From positions 930,001 through 994,000 of the forward strand of contig NZ_CP035934.2 of NCBI RefSeq assembly GCF_003024525.3: a stretch of 64,000 bases of DNA, written 5' to 3'. Of the stretch, positions 8,728-17,762 are shown piece by piece. The translations under genes and the position numbers were made by a program. The stretch comes from Acinetobacter cumulans (lineage in GTDB: Bacteria > Pseudomonadota > Gammaproteobacteria > Pseudomonadales > Moraxellaceae). Within the stretch, counting starts at the first letter, position 1. Each line of letters starts with the position of its first letter. Below the pieces are notes generated by a model. The model was given only the letters and a program-made list of their open reading frames with translations, did not search any database and was not told the origin of the DNA.

Positions 8728-9918
8728 ATGAGTTATGCACCCCAAATCCGTATTCCTGCAACTTATATGCGTGGTGGTACCAGTAAAGGTGTATTTTTTA
8801 AGCAAGATGACTTGCCAGAAGCTGCACAACAAGCAGGATACGTTCGAGACCAAATTTTATTACGTGTGATTGGGAGTCCAGATCCATACGCTAAGCAAAT
8901 TGATGGCATGGGGGGGGCAACTTCTAGTACCAGTAAAACGGTAATTTTATCTAAAAGTACACAACCAGATCATGATGTCGACTACTTATTTGGTCAGGTG
9001 GCTATTGATAAAGCCTTTGTTGATTGGAGTGGTAACTGTGGCAATTTAACAGCAGCAGTTGGAGCATTTGCCATTTCTAATGGTTTAGTTGACAGCACAC
9101 GTATTCCAAAAGATGGGATCTGTACGGTGCGTATTTGGCAGTCCAATATTCAAAAAACCATTATTGCGCATGTCCCAATGCATGATGGTCAGGTACAAGA
9201 GTCTGGGGACTTTGAACTTGATGGTGTGACTTTTCCAGCAGCTGAAGTGCAAATCGAATTTTTAGACCCTGCAGATGATGGTGAAGACGGTGGTGCTATG
9301 TTCCCAACGGGCAATGTCGTTGACGAGTTTGAAGTTCCAGACATTGGCACTTTTGAAGCGACGTTTATTAATGCGGGCATTCCCACGATTTTTATGAAAG
9401 CTGAAGCATTAGGTTATATTGGGACTGAATTACAAGACGATATAAACAGCGATGCCAATGCACTGGCTAAATTTGAGAAAATCCGTGCGTATGGTGCCAA
9501 ATTTATGGGCTTGATTCAGGATGTATCAGAAGCAGCACAACGTCAGCATACCCCAAAAATCGCTTTTGTTTCAGCGCCTAAAGCTTATGTATCTTCAAGC
9601 GGTAAACAGCTTGAAACTGGCGATACAGATTTATTGGTTCGTGCACTATCAATGGGTAAATTACACCATGCCATGATGGGAACAGCAGCTGTTGCCATTG
9701 GTACGGCAGCTGCTGTACCAGGAACTTTAGTGAATTTGGCAGCAGGCGGTGGTGAACGTGAGGCTGTACGCTTTGGACATCCTTCAGGCACACTCCGTGT
9801 GGGTGCTCAGGCCGAATTGGTCGAAGGGCAGTGGGTGGTGAAAAAAGCAGTAATGAGCCGTAGTGCTCGTGTATTAATGGAAGGTTGGGTACGTATTCCT
9901 GCGGAAACCATCGCTTAA
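8728..9918 (+). CDS. prpF: 2-methylaconitate cis-trans isomerase PrpF (orphan)
   Basis: A 396-aa protein of the PrpF family. With AcnD it replaces PrpD in the 2-methylcitrate cycle, isomerising 2-methylaconitate during propionate breakdown. The family N-terminus ATYMRGGTSKGVFF, the DGMGGATSSTSK segment, DWSGNCGNLTAAVG (catalytic cysteine region) and the C-terminal GHPSGTLRVGA are all present, and the length is normal. ATG 8728 has AAGGA upstream. Unusually, prpB, prpC and acnD are not adjacent, as they normally are for this gene. It could therefore be a second copy or an aconitate or other isomerase of the same fold. Confidence 0.88.
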   Translation: MSYAPQIRIPATYMRGGTSKGVFFKQDDLPEAAQQAGYVRDQILLRVIGSPDPYAKQIDGMGGATSSTSKTVILSKSTQPDHDVDYLFGQVAIDKAFVDWSGNCGNLTAAVGAFAISNGLVDSTRIPKDGICTVRIWQSNIQKTIIAHVPMHDGQVQESGDFELDGVTFPAAEVQIEFLDPADDGEDGGAMFPTGNVVDEFEVPDIGTFEATFINAGIPTIFMKAEALGYIGTELQDDINSDANALAKFEKIRAYGAKFMGLIQDVSEAAQRQHTPKIAFVSAPKAYVSSSGKQLETGDTDLLVRALSMGKLHHAMMGTAAVAIGTAAAVPGTLVNLAAGGGEREAVRFGHPSGTLRVGAQAELVEGQWVVKKAVMSRSARVLMEGWVRIPAETIA

Positions 9919-9946
9919 GTTGAATCATTAATATTTTTTAATCTCT

Positions 9947-9983
9947 AAAAGCCCTTGTATGTTTCAAGTACAGGGGCTTTTTT
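9947..9983 (+). terminator. Terminator of prpF
   Basis: A stem AAAAGCCCTTGTA / TACAGGGGCTTT with a 9-nt loop, ending in TTTTTT. Confidence 0.85.
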
Positions 9984-10284
9984 AATGTAAACAAGCGTGG
10001 CAATAGTTTTTATTGTTCAGTTAGGCTTGGAATGAATTTGAAAAGCATAAGCTTATATAAAAATAAAGCGAGCTTTAGCGGTTAGCATATTGAGGTTTAA
10101 TGATTTGAATCACACGCTTTGATGCGATCATGGACGGTTAAATGCTAATTTAGCTGCAAGAAACATCAAGTTGCATAGAGAATAGCCCTAGAAAGCAGTA
10201 TGATGCTGGCAACCAGATGCGATGCTTTGGCGCGACGACGTGCTGAACAGCATTTTAAAATAAAAGCTTAATCAGGTAATCGAG
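9984..10284. other. Region upstream of ispA
   Basis: About 300 bp with no supported gene. A very short open stretch at 10200-10271 ends in TAA just before ispA but resembles nothing I recognise. Confidence 0.5.
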
Positions 10285-11202
10285 GTGAATGTGTCAACCT
10301 TAACTGACATTTCTGTGCATCCACTTAGTGAAGCACAGCAGCGAATTCAGCAGGATTTGTTAACAGCCTTAGATGCTTTTGCAATTCCAGAGCCTTTAAA
10401 AAGTGCAGTCCATCATGCGGTGATGTTGGGTGGCAAGCGTGTACGTCCAGCACTATGTTATGCAACAGCAGCGATTCAGCCGAATGCCAATGCTGCAGCA
10501 GTACGTCGTGCTGCGGTTGCCATAGAATTTATCCATTGCTATTCCTTGGCACATGATGATTTGCCTTGTATGGACAATGACCTATTACGTCGTGGCCAAC
10601 CGACATGTCACGTGGCTTATGGTGAAGATACTGCATTGCTCGCTGGTGATATTTTACAATCAATGGCCTTTGAGATTTTGGGAAGTCGTTTGTTTGATCA
10701 AGGTCCTGCAGTTGAAGCCAGTATTGTGTTAAAGCAAATGCAAATACTTGCAACAGCTTCATCTAAAATGGTGAATGGACAGGTGCTTGATTTACAGGCT
10801 GAAGGCAAACATGTCGATCAGCAAGCCTTGGAAAATATTCATACCAATAAAACAGGTGCACTTATTTCTGCGGCAGTTTTGATGGCGGCAGTGACGATTT
10901 TTGAAGGCACAGATATTGCCATTCCAAAGTTACGTGAATTTGCTCAAGCCATTGGTTTAGCCTTTCAAGTGCAGGACGATATTTTAGATATTACTTCAGA
11001 CACAGCAATATTAGGTAAAACCGCTGGTAAAGATCAGCAAGTGGATAAATCGACTTATCCTGCATTGATGGGGCTTGAAGCGGCACAGACTTACGCATTG
11101 GAGTTGCATCATCAAGCAATGAATGCCTTGGCGCATTTTGATGAATCGCAAGTTACTGAACTGACCAACATTACGCAGTTTTTACTGACACGTAAAGCAT
11201 AG
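10285..11202 (+). CDS. ispA: Farnesyl diphosphate synthase
   Basis: A short-chain polyprenyl synthase condensing IPP with DMAPP and GPP to give farnesyl diphosphate, the precursor for quinones and undecaprenyl lipids. The 305-aa protein has GGKRVRP (IPP binding), a first aspartate-rich motif DDLPCMD with the two-residue insertion typical of bacterial FPP synthases, then GQVLDL, KTGALI and the second motif DDILD. Start is GTG 10285 (CAGG 8 nt upstream); GTG 10291 is also possible, with GAGG 4-5 nt before it. No xseB or dxs is adjacent. ispB, which uses FPP, lies at 49.6 kb. Confidence 0.92.
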   Translation: MNVSTLTDISVHPLSEAQQRIQQDLLTALDAFAIPEPLKSAVHHAVMLGGKRVRPALCYATAAIQPNANAAAVRRAAVAIEFIHCYSLAHDDLPCMDNDLLRRGQPTCHVAYGEDTALLAGDILQSMAFEILGSRLFDQGPAVEASIVLKQMQILATASSKMVNGQVLDLQAEGKHVDQQALENIHTNKTGALISAAVLMAAVTIFEGTDIAIPKLREFAQAIGLAFQVQDDILDITSDTAILGKTAGKDQQVDKSTYPALMGLEAAQTYALELHHQAMNALAHFDESQVTELTNITQFLLTRKA

Positions 11203-11239
11203 GTCTGTATATCTAGTATGTAAAACTGATAGTTGAACA

Positions 11240-11278
11240 GCAATAAAAAAGAGGACATGGCGTCCTCTTTTTTATTGC
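11240..11278. terminator. Bidirectional terminator ispA/putP
   Basis: A perfect 17-bp stem (11240-11256 / 11262-11278) with loop ATGGC and A and T runs on either side, placed between convergent genes. Confidence 0.92.
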
Positions 11279-11296
11279 ACTACTTCAAGACTGTAT

Positions 11297-12787
11297 TTAT
11301 ACGCTGTCTTTATAAAGCTGATCGGCTTGTTCAAAACGATCTGTGACATCTTTAGATGGAGCTTTGCCCATTAAGCTCACCACAACAATTGCGATTAATG
11401 AACAAATGAAGCCTGGAACAATTTCGTATAGGCCTGTATCACCCCATACATTTTTCCATACAATGACCATGACAGCACCCACAACCATGCCTGCAAGCGC
11501 GCCATTTAAGGTCATGCGTTTCCAGAACAGTGACAAAATAATTAGCGGGCCGAAAGCTGCACCAAAACCTGCCCAAGCGTATGCAACTAAACCTAAGACT
11601 TTAGATTCAGGATTACCTGCCATATAAATAGCCAATAGGGCAATTGCCAGTACCATCAAGCGACCTACCCAAACCAGTTCTTTTTGAGAAGCATTTTTGC
11701 GCAGGAAGGCTTTATAAAAGTCTTCAGTTAAAGTACTTGAACATACTAAAAGCTGGCAACTTAAAGTACTCATCACAGCGGCTAAAATGGCTGCCAATAC
11801 AATACCAGCAACCCAAGGGTTAAACAGAATTTTAGTGAGTTCCATAAATACTGTTTCAGGGTTGGCATTGACCACCGCAGCCAATTCAGGATGCTGTTGG
11901 AAATAAGCAATACCAAAGAAACCTGCTGCAACAGCACCACCTAGGCATAAAATCATCCAAGTCATGCCGATACGGCGTGCATTTGGAATCGATTTTACAG
12001 AGTCGGTAGCCATGAAACGGACAAGAATATGCGGTTGACCAAAATAGCCTAAGCCCCAAGCCAATAATGAAATAATGGCAACAAAACTTAAATTACCCAA
12101 GACATCTGTTGCATGTGGGTGTGCAGCATCCAGTGCAATACTAATTTGGCTCAAGTCTGAGAATGATAAAATTACAACCAATGGCGTGAGCAAGAGGGCA
12201 AAAATCATCAGCCCCGCTTGAATGGTGTCGGTCCAGCTCACCGCAAGGAAACCACCAATAAATACATAACTGATGGTTGCAACAGCGCTAATCCATAAGG
12301 CCGTGCTATAAGAAATACCAAACATGCTTTCAAATAATCGAGCACCTGCCACCATGCCTGAAGCACAGTAAATAGCGAAGAAAATTAAAATGATAAAGGC
12401 CGAAACAATGCGCAAAATCTTCTTTTGGTCATTAAAGCGATTAGAGAAGTAATCTGGCAAGGTGAGGGCATTGTGTTGAACTTCTGTATGCACACGCAAG
12501 CGACCAGCCACTAAAAGCCAATTCAGCCAAGCACCAATAATGAGGCCAATGGCAATCCACATTTCAGATAGGCCAGAAAGATAGATAGCGCCGGGTAGGC
12601 CCATGAGTAACCAACCACTCATGTCTGATGCACCCGCAGATAGCGCTGTGACAAAACTGCCTAAACGACGGCCACCTAAAATATAATCTGAGAAGTTGCT
12701 GGTCGCACGATAAGCCATCAGGCCAATCGCAATCATGGCGACAATATAAAAAAGAAACGTGATTAAGGTGGGGTCGAGGGAGCTCAT
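11297..12787 (-). CDS. putP: Sodium/proline symporter PutP
   Basis: A 496-aa inner-membrane Na+/proline symporter of the SSS family, importing proline for catabolism or osmoprotection. It closely follows E. coli PutP over its length: YILGGRRLG, ALSAGASDMSGWLLMGLPGA, LTLPDYFSNRF, FGQPHILVRFM, MSTLSCQLLVCSS and the C-terminal LMGKAPS. About 13 hydrophobic segments are visible. ATG 12787 (MSSLDPTLITF) matches the family start; an in-frame ATG 21 codons upstream would add a hydrophilic tail without precedent. No putA is next to it. Confidence 0.93.
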   Translation of the reverse strand: MSSLDPTLITFLFYIVAMIAIGLMAYRATSNFSDYILGGRRLGSFVTALSAGASDMSGWLLMGLPGAIYLSGLSEMWIAIGLIIGAWLNWLLVAGRLRVHTEVQHNALTLPDYFSNRFNDQKKILRIVSAFIILIFFAIYCASGMVAGARLFESMFGISYSTALWISAVATISYVFIGGFLAVSWTDTIQAGLMIFALLLTPLVVILSFSDLSQISIALDAAHPHATDVLGNLSFVAIISLLAWGLGYFGQPHILVRFMATDSVKSIPNARRIGMTWMILCLGGAVAAGFFGIAYFQQHPELAAVVNANPETVFMELTKILFNPWVAGIVLAAILAAVMSTLSCQLLVCSSTLTEDFYKAFLRKNASQKELVWVGRLMVLAIALLAIYMAGNPESKVLGLVAYAWAGFGAAFGPLIILSLFWKRMTLNGALAGMVVGAVMVIVWKNVWGDTGLYEIVPGFICSLIAIVVVSLMGKAPSKDVTDRFEQADQLYKDSV

Positions 12788-12952
12788 ACGATATCCGTTT
12801 TTTGAGTTGCGTAGTGCTTGGGAGGATGAAATAACAATAGGTAATTTCACAAGTCAAAAAGCTGTTGCTTGTGATGAACCCATATAAATAATTTCAAAAA
12901 TAATGTGAAATTTAACCATAAATTAACGAAACATACAGAAATTTATAGTCAG

Positions 12953-12985
12953 AAATAAAAATAGACAGCATGAAAGCTGTCTATT
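12953..12985 (-). terminator. Terminator of the NfeD/stomatin operon
   Basis: A 10-bp stem AATAGACAGC / GCTGTCTATT with a 6-nt loop, followed on the minus strand by TTTTATTT. Confidence 0.8.
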
Positions 12986-13006
12986 GGATTAAAAATATTC
13001 AAAGTT

Positions 13007-13861
13007 TTATTGGCCGCGACCCATGATGCCACGAATGGTACTCATGACGTCCGCAGGTAAAACAACGGTTTTGGCATTATTGGATTTTGCCATATCTTGC
13101 ATTGCTTTAACGTATTGTTCACCCAATAAATAAGCCACTGGAATTTCTTTTTCGCCTACCGCTGAAGTGACCAATTCAATTGCTTTTTGCGATGCTTGTG
13201 CCAAGACAACTTGCGCTTCTGCGTCACGGCGTGATGCTTCTAAACGACCATCTGCTTCTAAAATAGCAGCTTGTTTTTCACCATCGGCTTTGGTTACTGT
13301 CGCACGACGTTGACGTTCGGCAGCTGCTTGTTCTTCCATCGCAGCTTGCATGGTGTGTGATGGTTTAATATCTTGAATTTCAACTGTTTTAAGGGTAATA
13401 CCCCAATCAGCGATGTCATCAGAGATACTGGCTTTTAGGCGTGCTTTAATATGATCACGTGAAGACAGGGCATCGTCTAAATCCATTTCGCCAACAATTG
13501 AACGCAATGATGTTTGTACGAGGTTTTGGATTGCCCAAGAGTAGTTTTCAATACCATACACCGCATTTACTGGTGTTGTAATATTAATATAAGCCACGGC
13601 ATTCATGACCAATACGGCGTTGTCTCGGGTAATGACTTCTTGAGAAGGAATATCTAATACGATGTCTTTGGTGGTGACTTTATAAGCCACTTCATCAATG
13701 TAGGGAATGACAAAGTTAAGGCCAGGTTCAAGTACGGTATGGTATTTACCTAAACGCTGTACGATCCATTTATAGCCTTGAGGGACAATACGGACACCTT
13801 TAAAAATCGTAATGGCAACAAAGGCCAAAAAGGCTAAAACAACAATAGTAGCTCCGCTCAT
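13007..13861 (-). CDS. SPFH/band-7 (stomatin/paraslipin-like) membrane protein
   Basis: A 284-aa protein with one N-terminal membrane segment (about residues 4-20), an SPFH/band-7 domain (about 22-190, containing RIVPQGYKWIVQRLGKY and PYIDEVAYKV), and an Ala/Glu/Arg-rich coiled-coil segment (AAAERQRRATVTKADGEK). It ends in a short hydrophilic tail. Family members form oligomeric membrane microdomain scaffolds, often with NfeD partners, as here: nfeD ends 15 bp upstream. It is closest in type to QmcA/STOML2-like proteins rather than HflK/HflC. A role in membrane-protein quality control is a family inference. Confidence 0.88.
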   Translation of the reverse strand: MSGATIVVLAFLAFVAITIFKGVRIVPQGYKWIVQRLGKYHTVLEPGLNFVIPYIDEVAYKVTTKDIVLDIPSQEVITRDNAVLVMNAVAYINITTPVNAVYGIENYSWAIQNLVQTSLRSIVGEMDLDDALSSRDHIKARLKASISDDIADWGITLKTVEIQDIKPSHTMQAAMEEQAAAERQRRATVTKADGEKQAAILEADGRLEASRRDAEAQVVLAQASQKAIELVTSAVGEKEIPVAYLLGEQYVKAMQDMAKSNNAKTVVLPADVMSTIRGIMGRGQ

Positions 13862-13876
13862 TCAAATACTCTCTTG

Positions 13877-14344
13877 TTAGTTGTCGTTATAACTATGTGC
13901 TTGCACGATCAAATCATTCCCCATAATGTCAATGACACGCACGCGGTCACCCACTTGTACATCAGAGCGAGATCGGCATATCCATTCAGCATTGCCCAAT
14001 ACGGGAATCGGAAAGCGAACTTTGATTTGTCCTAATTCTAGGTTGGTTTGAATGACCATACCAACTTGACCGACGGTTGCTTCACGAGAAAGGCCGGCTT
14101 TGGTTTTGTCTTTTGAAAGTGGTTTAATGAATTTAAACCATGCAATGGTGCAAAGAATGGAGAGAATGATCCAAGTCACGAGTTGAGTTGTTGTGCTCAA
14201 CATTGGAAACAGAAAATATAAAATACCCACCATGATTGCGCCAATACCAAACCAGAGGGCGGCGAAAGCTGGAAGGATTAATTCTGAAATGATCAGTAGA
14301 AAGCCTAAAACAAACCAGTGCCAAGGTTCTAAAATAAATTCCAT
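13877..14344 (-). CDS. NfeD-like membrane protein
   Basis: A 155-aa protein with three to four hydrophobic segments in the first 75 residues (FVLGFLLIISELILP, ALWFGIGAIMVGILYFLF, LVTWIILSILCTIAW). A C-terminal OB-fold-like NfeD domain follows (VGQVGMVIQTNLELGQIKVR, GDRVRVIDIMGNDLIV). It is first in a two-gene operon with a band-7 protein, the classic NfeD-stomatin pairing. It is the short form lacking the N-terminal ClpP-like protease domain. Confidence 0.85.
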   Translation of the reverse strand: MEFILEPWHWFVLGFLLIISELILPAFAALWFGIGAIMVGILYFLFPMLSTTTQLVTWIILSILCTIAWFKFIKPLSKDKTKAGLSREATVGQVGMVIQTNLELGQIKVRFPIPVLGNAEWICRSRSDVQVGDRVRVIDIMGNDLIVQAHSYNDN

Positions 14345-14513
14345 ACCGCTACTCGTGTCGTTGTCAAAGATCGTGGGTGTGTATTGATATCAATGTAGCA
14401 GATGCAAAAGTTTTTGAGTATAAATAAAATTTATTTTTGTATTTTTGCACAGAAAAGCCAACTGCTCGATTTTGGGTAAGCTATTTATTATGTTTTATAT
14501 TTATAAGAGTAGC

Positions 14514-14553
14514 ATACCATAGCGCTAAATCGGTTGAATCAGTGCTATGGTAT
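14514..14553. terminator. Hairpin downstream of the patatin-like gene
   Basis: A 13-bp stem ATACCATAGCGCT / AGTGCTATGGTAT (one G-U pair) with a 14-nt loop, 14 bp after the stop codon. It lacks a good T tract. Confidence 0.45.
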
Positions 14554-14566
14554 ATGGGGCTTGTGC

Positions 14567-15484
14567 TTAGATTTTGGCCACTGGTACAGGCTTAAAGGCA
14601 GCAGGAGATGCTTTAAAGTCGCTCACTAATTTTTGAATCGCTCGGATTTTTAATTGAGTGGCTTTTTCGCCTTCCAAGATCGTTTCATTACTGGCTTTTA
14701 GATCTAAAGTCCCAATGTGGCCCACTTTAGGCTGAATCACAATGTTGGCCTGTTGAAGCTCTTCATTAATACTTTGCTGTCCCATAATATTAATGGTTTG
14801 ATCCAGTACGCCAAACATATTCATGGCTTTCGTGCCATCAGGGCGCGCTGAAATATCCACAGCAATGACGATGTCTGCACCCATATTTTGAGCTGTTTTT
14901 ACTGGAATTGGACTGACTAAACCACCATCAACATATTTTTGCCCACTAATGAGTGCGGGTACAAATACATTGGGAATACTACATGAGGCACGCACTGCTT
15001 GACCTGCATTGCCTTTAATAAACTCCGCTTTACGGCCTGTATCTAAACGTGTAGCAACGGCAGCAAAGCGAATGGGAAACTGTTCAATCGGTTTATTGGC
15101 TACATTTTTGTTTACGTAGTCTTGTAGCTTTTGTCCCAATAAAAAGCCTTGGCGGTTGAGCGTTAAGTCTCGAATATCAGACTCTTTAAAACCAAGTGCA
15201 ATTTGTTGTAATTGATAGGGGCTTTTACCACTGGCATACAGGCTGCCTACGAAGCTACCTGCACTGGTACCGGTTACAATTTTGGGTTTAATGCCATGAG
15301 ATTCAAGTACTTTGAGTACCCCAATATGTGCAAAACCTTTTGCACCACCGCCACCTAAAGCAACAGCAATAACGGGTTCACGTGCTTTGAGGGGTGTTGT
15401 TTGAACGGGTGTTTGTGTGGCTTTGTCACAGCCAGCAAAACTGAGCGCTAAAACGCTCAGCAAAGAATATTTTAGTAGTTTCAT
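14567..15484 (-). CDS. Patatin-like phospholipase family lipoprotein
   Basis: A 305-aa predicted lipoprotein: signal peptide MKLLKYSLLSVLALSFAGC with the lipobox cysteine at residue 19. A patatin domain follows, with the oxyanion loop GGGGAKG, the nucleophile elbow GTSAG and the catalytic-dyad motif DGG (KYVDGGLVSPIP), so it should be a serine-Asp lipid hydrolase. It resembles the RssA/YchK-type bacterial patatins. Start ATG 15484 is preferred over a TTG four codons upstream because it gives the canonical lipoprotein signal. The PlsC-like acyltransferase upstream, on the same strand, suggests a lipid-remodelling context. Confidence 0.87.
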   Translation of the reverse strand: MKLLKYSLLSVLALSFAGCDKATQTPVQTTPLKAREPVIAVALGGGGAKGFAHIGVLKVLESHGIKPKIVTGTSAGSFVGSLYASGKSPYQLQQIALGFKESDIRDLTLNRQGFLLGQKLQDYVNKNVANKPIEQFPIRFAAVATRLDTGRKAEFIKGNAGQAVRASCSIPNVFVPALISGQKYVDGGLVSPIPVKTAQNMGADIVIAVDISARPDGTKAMNMFGVLDQTINIMGQQSINEELQQANIVIQPKVGHIGTLDLKASNETILEGEKATQLKIRAIQKLVSDFKASPAAFKPVPVAKI

Positions 15485-15567
15485 TATCTGGAACAATCAA
15501 GAAAAGTTTAGCAAAGTCGCATCAGTATTGAGCTGTATGATATCTCATCAAAAAATACAACAATTTG

Positions 15568-16203
15568 CTAGGGCTTTTTCCAGTGCTTTTGTAACGGCTT
15601 GGCTAGCCAGTCGGGGTTTTTAGGTGAAAAATGGCCTTCATAGCACTGTAGAATTTCAGCTAAATCCTGTTCGAAATTGCCTGTTGTGTGATAGGCGCTT
15701 AAGCATCGGATGGCTTTGTTTTCATAATCGAATGCAAACATCACAATAGGGATCTGGGCTTCATGTGCGATGTAATAAAAGCCACTACGAATTTTTTCAG
15801 CACGCTTTCTTGTGCCTTCGGGTGCCATGGCAATCCAAATTTTTTCTTGTGCTTGGATGATCTCAACAATTTGTTGAGTTAGCCCACTGGCGTGTTGGCG
15901 TTCTACTGGAATTACACCAATCCAATCTAAAATAGGCTTCAGAGGGGTCTTAAATAAAGTATTTTTACCAAACACTGTGACTCGAATGCCTAAGCCAAGT
16001 AAAGCGAGAAAGGCATACCATGCATCAAGATTTGACGTATGTGGAGAAACAATGGCCATGGCTTTGGGGAAGTTTGGGAATTCTCCAGTAAAGCGCCAGC
16101 CTTGTGCCAAAAATAAACGCTTAAAGACAGATTGACTCCATGCAGTGCCACGTGAGGGCACAGAATTAGGTAAATGAGGAAAGTCTTGTGTCATAGAAGT
16201 CAT
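15568..16203 (-). CDS. PlsC-like lysophospholipid acyltransferase
   Basis: A 211-aa protein of the glycerolipid acyltransferase superfamily. It has the HX4D catalytic motif (HTSNLD, about residues 55-60), the FGKNTLF block, GVIPVERQ and the substrate-binding APEGTRKR block. It lacks an obvious long membrane helix at the N-terminus. It likely acylates a lysophospholipid or related lipid, but the substrate is not determined. Either ATG 16203 or ATG 16194 could be the start. The gene lies about 85 bp upstream of the patatin-like lipoprotein on the same strand, possibly as a pair of acylating and deacylating enzymes. Confidence 0.82.
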   Translation of the reverse strand: MTSMTQDFPHLPNSVPSRGTAWSQSVFKRLFLAQGWRFTGEFPNFPKAMAIVSPHTSNLDAWYAFLALLGLGIRVTVFGKNTLFKTPLKPILDWIGVIPVERQHASGLTQQIVEIIQAQEKIWIAMAPEGTRKRAEKIRSGFYYIAHEAQIPIVMFAFDYENKAIRCLSAYHTTGNFEQDLAEILQCYEGHFSPKNPDWLAKPLQKHWKKP

Positions 16204-16325
16204 GCACTTTTACTTGGCGATAAGGTTAATATAGGCGCTGTAAATAAGAACTGCATTGGCAAAAATGAGCAGTTCAATTGCATATAAAAGAGTTAGCTTA
16301 ACCAATTGAATAATGGGGAAATGCA

Positions 16326-17579
16326 ATGCTGCAAATGCGGAACATTTATGTGTTGTTATTTTCTCTATATTGGGCGCAAGGTTTACCTGTCGGTTTTATG
16401 ACGCATGCATTGCCTGTGATTTTACGTGCGCAGGGTGTGTCTTTGGCACATATTGGTGGTTTTGGTCTATTAATGTTGCCTTGGTCAATTAAAGTATTTT
16501 GGGCACCTTGGATTGATCGAATTGGACATCATAAACATGGGCATTATCGCTCATGGATTTTGCCCTTGCAGGGCATGAGCATTGCAATTTTAATCCTACT
16601 GTCTTTTATGCCTATACAGGCCTTGGATCAGCCTTTATATCTCATGGCACTATTTGTTGCTCTTCTGAGTATGAATATGGTGGGTGCTACGCAAGATGTT
16701 GCAACAGATGGCTTGGCCGTGAGTTTACTCAAATCAGAACAACAATATTGGGGCAACATGTTTCAAGTGGTTGGGTCGCGTTTGGGCTTTATTATAGGGG
16801 GGGGAGCCATACTATGGGCTTTAGATTGGTTAAATTGGCAAAGCACCTTTTTAGCCTTGGCTGTATTGGTTTTTTTCAATAGTTTACCTATTCTTTTTTA
16901 TAAAGAGCCTGTACGTCAGGTTACCACACCATCCACTCAGCAAGCTTTTCACTGGCAGTCTGTACGTGATTATTTAACTTATTTTGTAGGTCAGCCACAC
17001 ATGTGGTGGTGGTTGATGGTGCTACTGAGTTTTAAAATTGCGGATGGCTTGGCGGGGCCCTTGCTAAAACCACTGATGGTGGATTTGGGCTTAAGCTATA
17101 GCCAAATTGGCATTTATATCACCATGCTGGGGGCGTTGGCTGCATTATTGGGGGCTGGATTGGCAGGCTTACTGCTGAAATATATCGGGCGCTTTCAAGC
17201 TTTATGGCTGTTTTCCGTGCTCAAGGTTTTCAGCTTGGGCGCTTATGCATGGCTGGCGTGGCAGTACCAAAATCAGGTGCTGGTTCATCCGTGGCTCATT
17301 TATACCATTAATGCTGTAGAAGACATGCTTGCATCGATGTTGTTGGTGGTCATGCTGACTTTAGTGATGCAATATAGTCGTAAACGTATGGCGGGAACCG
17401 ATTTTACTTTTCAGGTGAGTGTCATGGCGACGGTCAGCGGTGGTTTATATATTGTCAGTGGCATCATTGCAGATCAATTGGGGTATGCACTGTATTTAAG
17501 CATGATTTGTGTTGTTGCATTATTGAGTATTATTCCGATGTTAATTTGGCATAAAGAAAGTCAAAAAAATATTGCTTAA
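16326..17579 (+). CDS. PAT/RhtX-FptX-like MFS transporter
   Basis: A 417-aa inner-membrane protein with about 12 hydrophobic segments. The N-terminal YWAQGLPVGFMTHALPVILR and the MVGATQDVATDGLAV block are characteristic of the AmpG/RhtX/FptX group of major facilitator transporters. This group imports siderophores (RhtX, FptX) or muropeptides (AmpG). Start ATG 16326 has GGGGAAA 7 nt upstream. No siderophore synthesis or receptor genes are nearby, so the substrate is open. It precedes the pmrCAB operon in the same direction, but the 180-bp gap holds a separate regulatory region. Confidence 0.8.
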   Translation: MLQMRNIYVLLFSLYWAQGLPVGFMTHALPVILRAQGVSLAHIGGFGLLMLPWSIKVFWAPWIDRIGHHKHGHYRSWILPLQGMSIAILILLSFMPIQALDQPLYLMALFVALLSMNMVGATQDVATDGLAVSLLKSEQQYWGNMFQVVGSRLGFIIGGGAILWALDWLNWQSTFLALAVLVFFNSLPILFYKEPVRQVTTPSTQQAFHWQSVRDYLTYFVGQPHMWWWLMVLLSFKIADGLAGPLLKPLMVDLGLSYSQIGIYITMLGALAALLGAGLAGLLLKYIGRFQALWLFSVLKVFSLGAYAWLAWQYQNQVLVHPWLIYTINAVEDMLASMLLVVMLTLVMQYSRKRMAGTDFTFQVSVMATVSGGLYIVSGIIADQLGYALYLSMICVVALLSIIPMLIWHKESQKNIA

Positions 17580-17675
17580 ACTGAGCTGAATTCAGCGTTA
17601 AAACTGTAGTTTGAAAAGCAGTTGTTTGAATGATAATTATTTTTAACTTATTGAAAACATAATTTAAATAATGGA

Positions 17676-17712
17676 TTTAAGAATAAATTAAGCTTGTTAA
17701 GTATCGATTAAG
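17676..17712 (+). promoter_or_regulatory. Tandem PmrA-box-like direct repeats upstream of pmrC
   Basis: Four TTAAG units are arranged as TTTAAG-N5-ATTAAG (17676-17692) and GTTAAG-N5-ATTAAG (17696-17712). Direct repeats of an (H)TTAA(D) half site with 5-bp spacing are the recognised PmrA box. The position, 50-87 bp before the pmrC start, fits PmrA autoregulation of the operon. A TAAAAT -10 candidate lies at 17740-17745. Confidence 0.65.
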
Positions 17713-17762
17713 TTTGCGCGATTAATTTAGCTTCATTCGTAAAATATTTGAAGAAATTTTGC

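Noticed and set aside
8563..8853. Minus-strand open frame of 96 codons overlapping the prpF start
   Set aside because: It overlaps the promoter and N-terminus of prpF, has no recognisable features and no ribosome site.
10200..10271. Very short frame before ispA, checked as an xseB remnant
   Set aside because: About 23 codons with no resemblance strong enough to exodeoxyribonuclease VII small subunit.
17625..17645. Possible Fur box (TGATAATTATTTTT) upstream of pmrC
   Set aside because: About 13 of 19 consensus matches in AT-rich DNA, too weak to claim.
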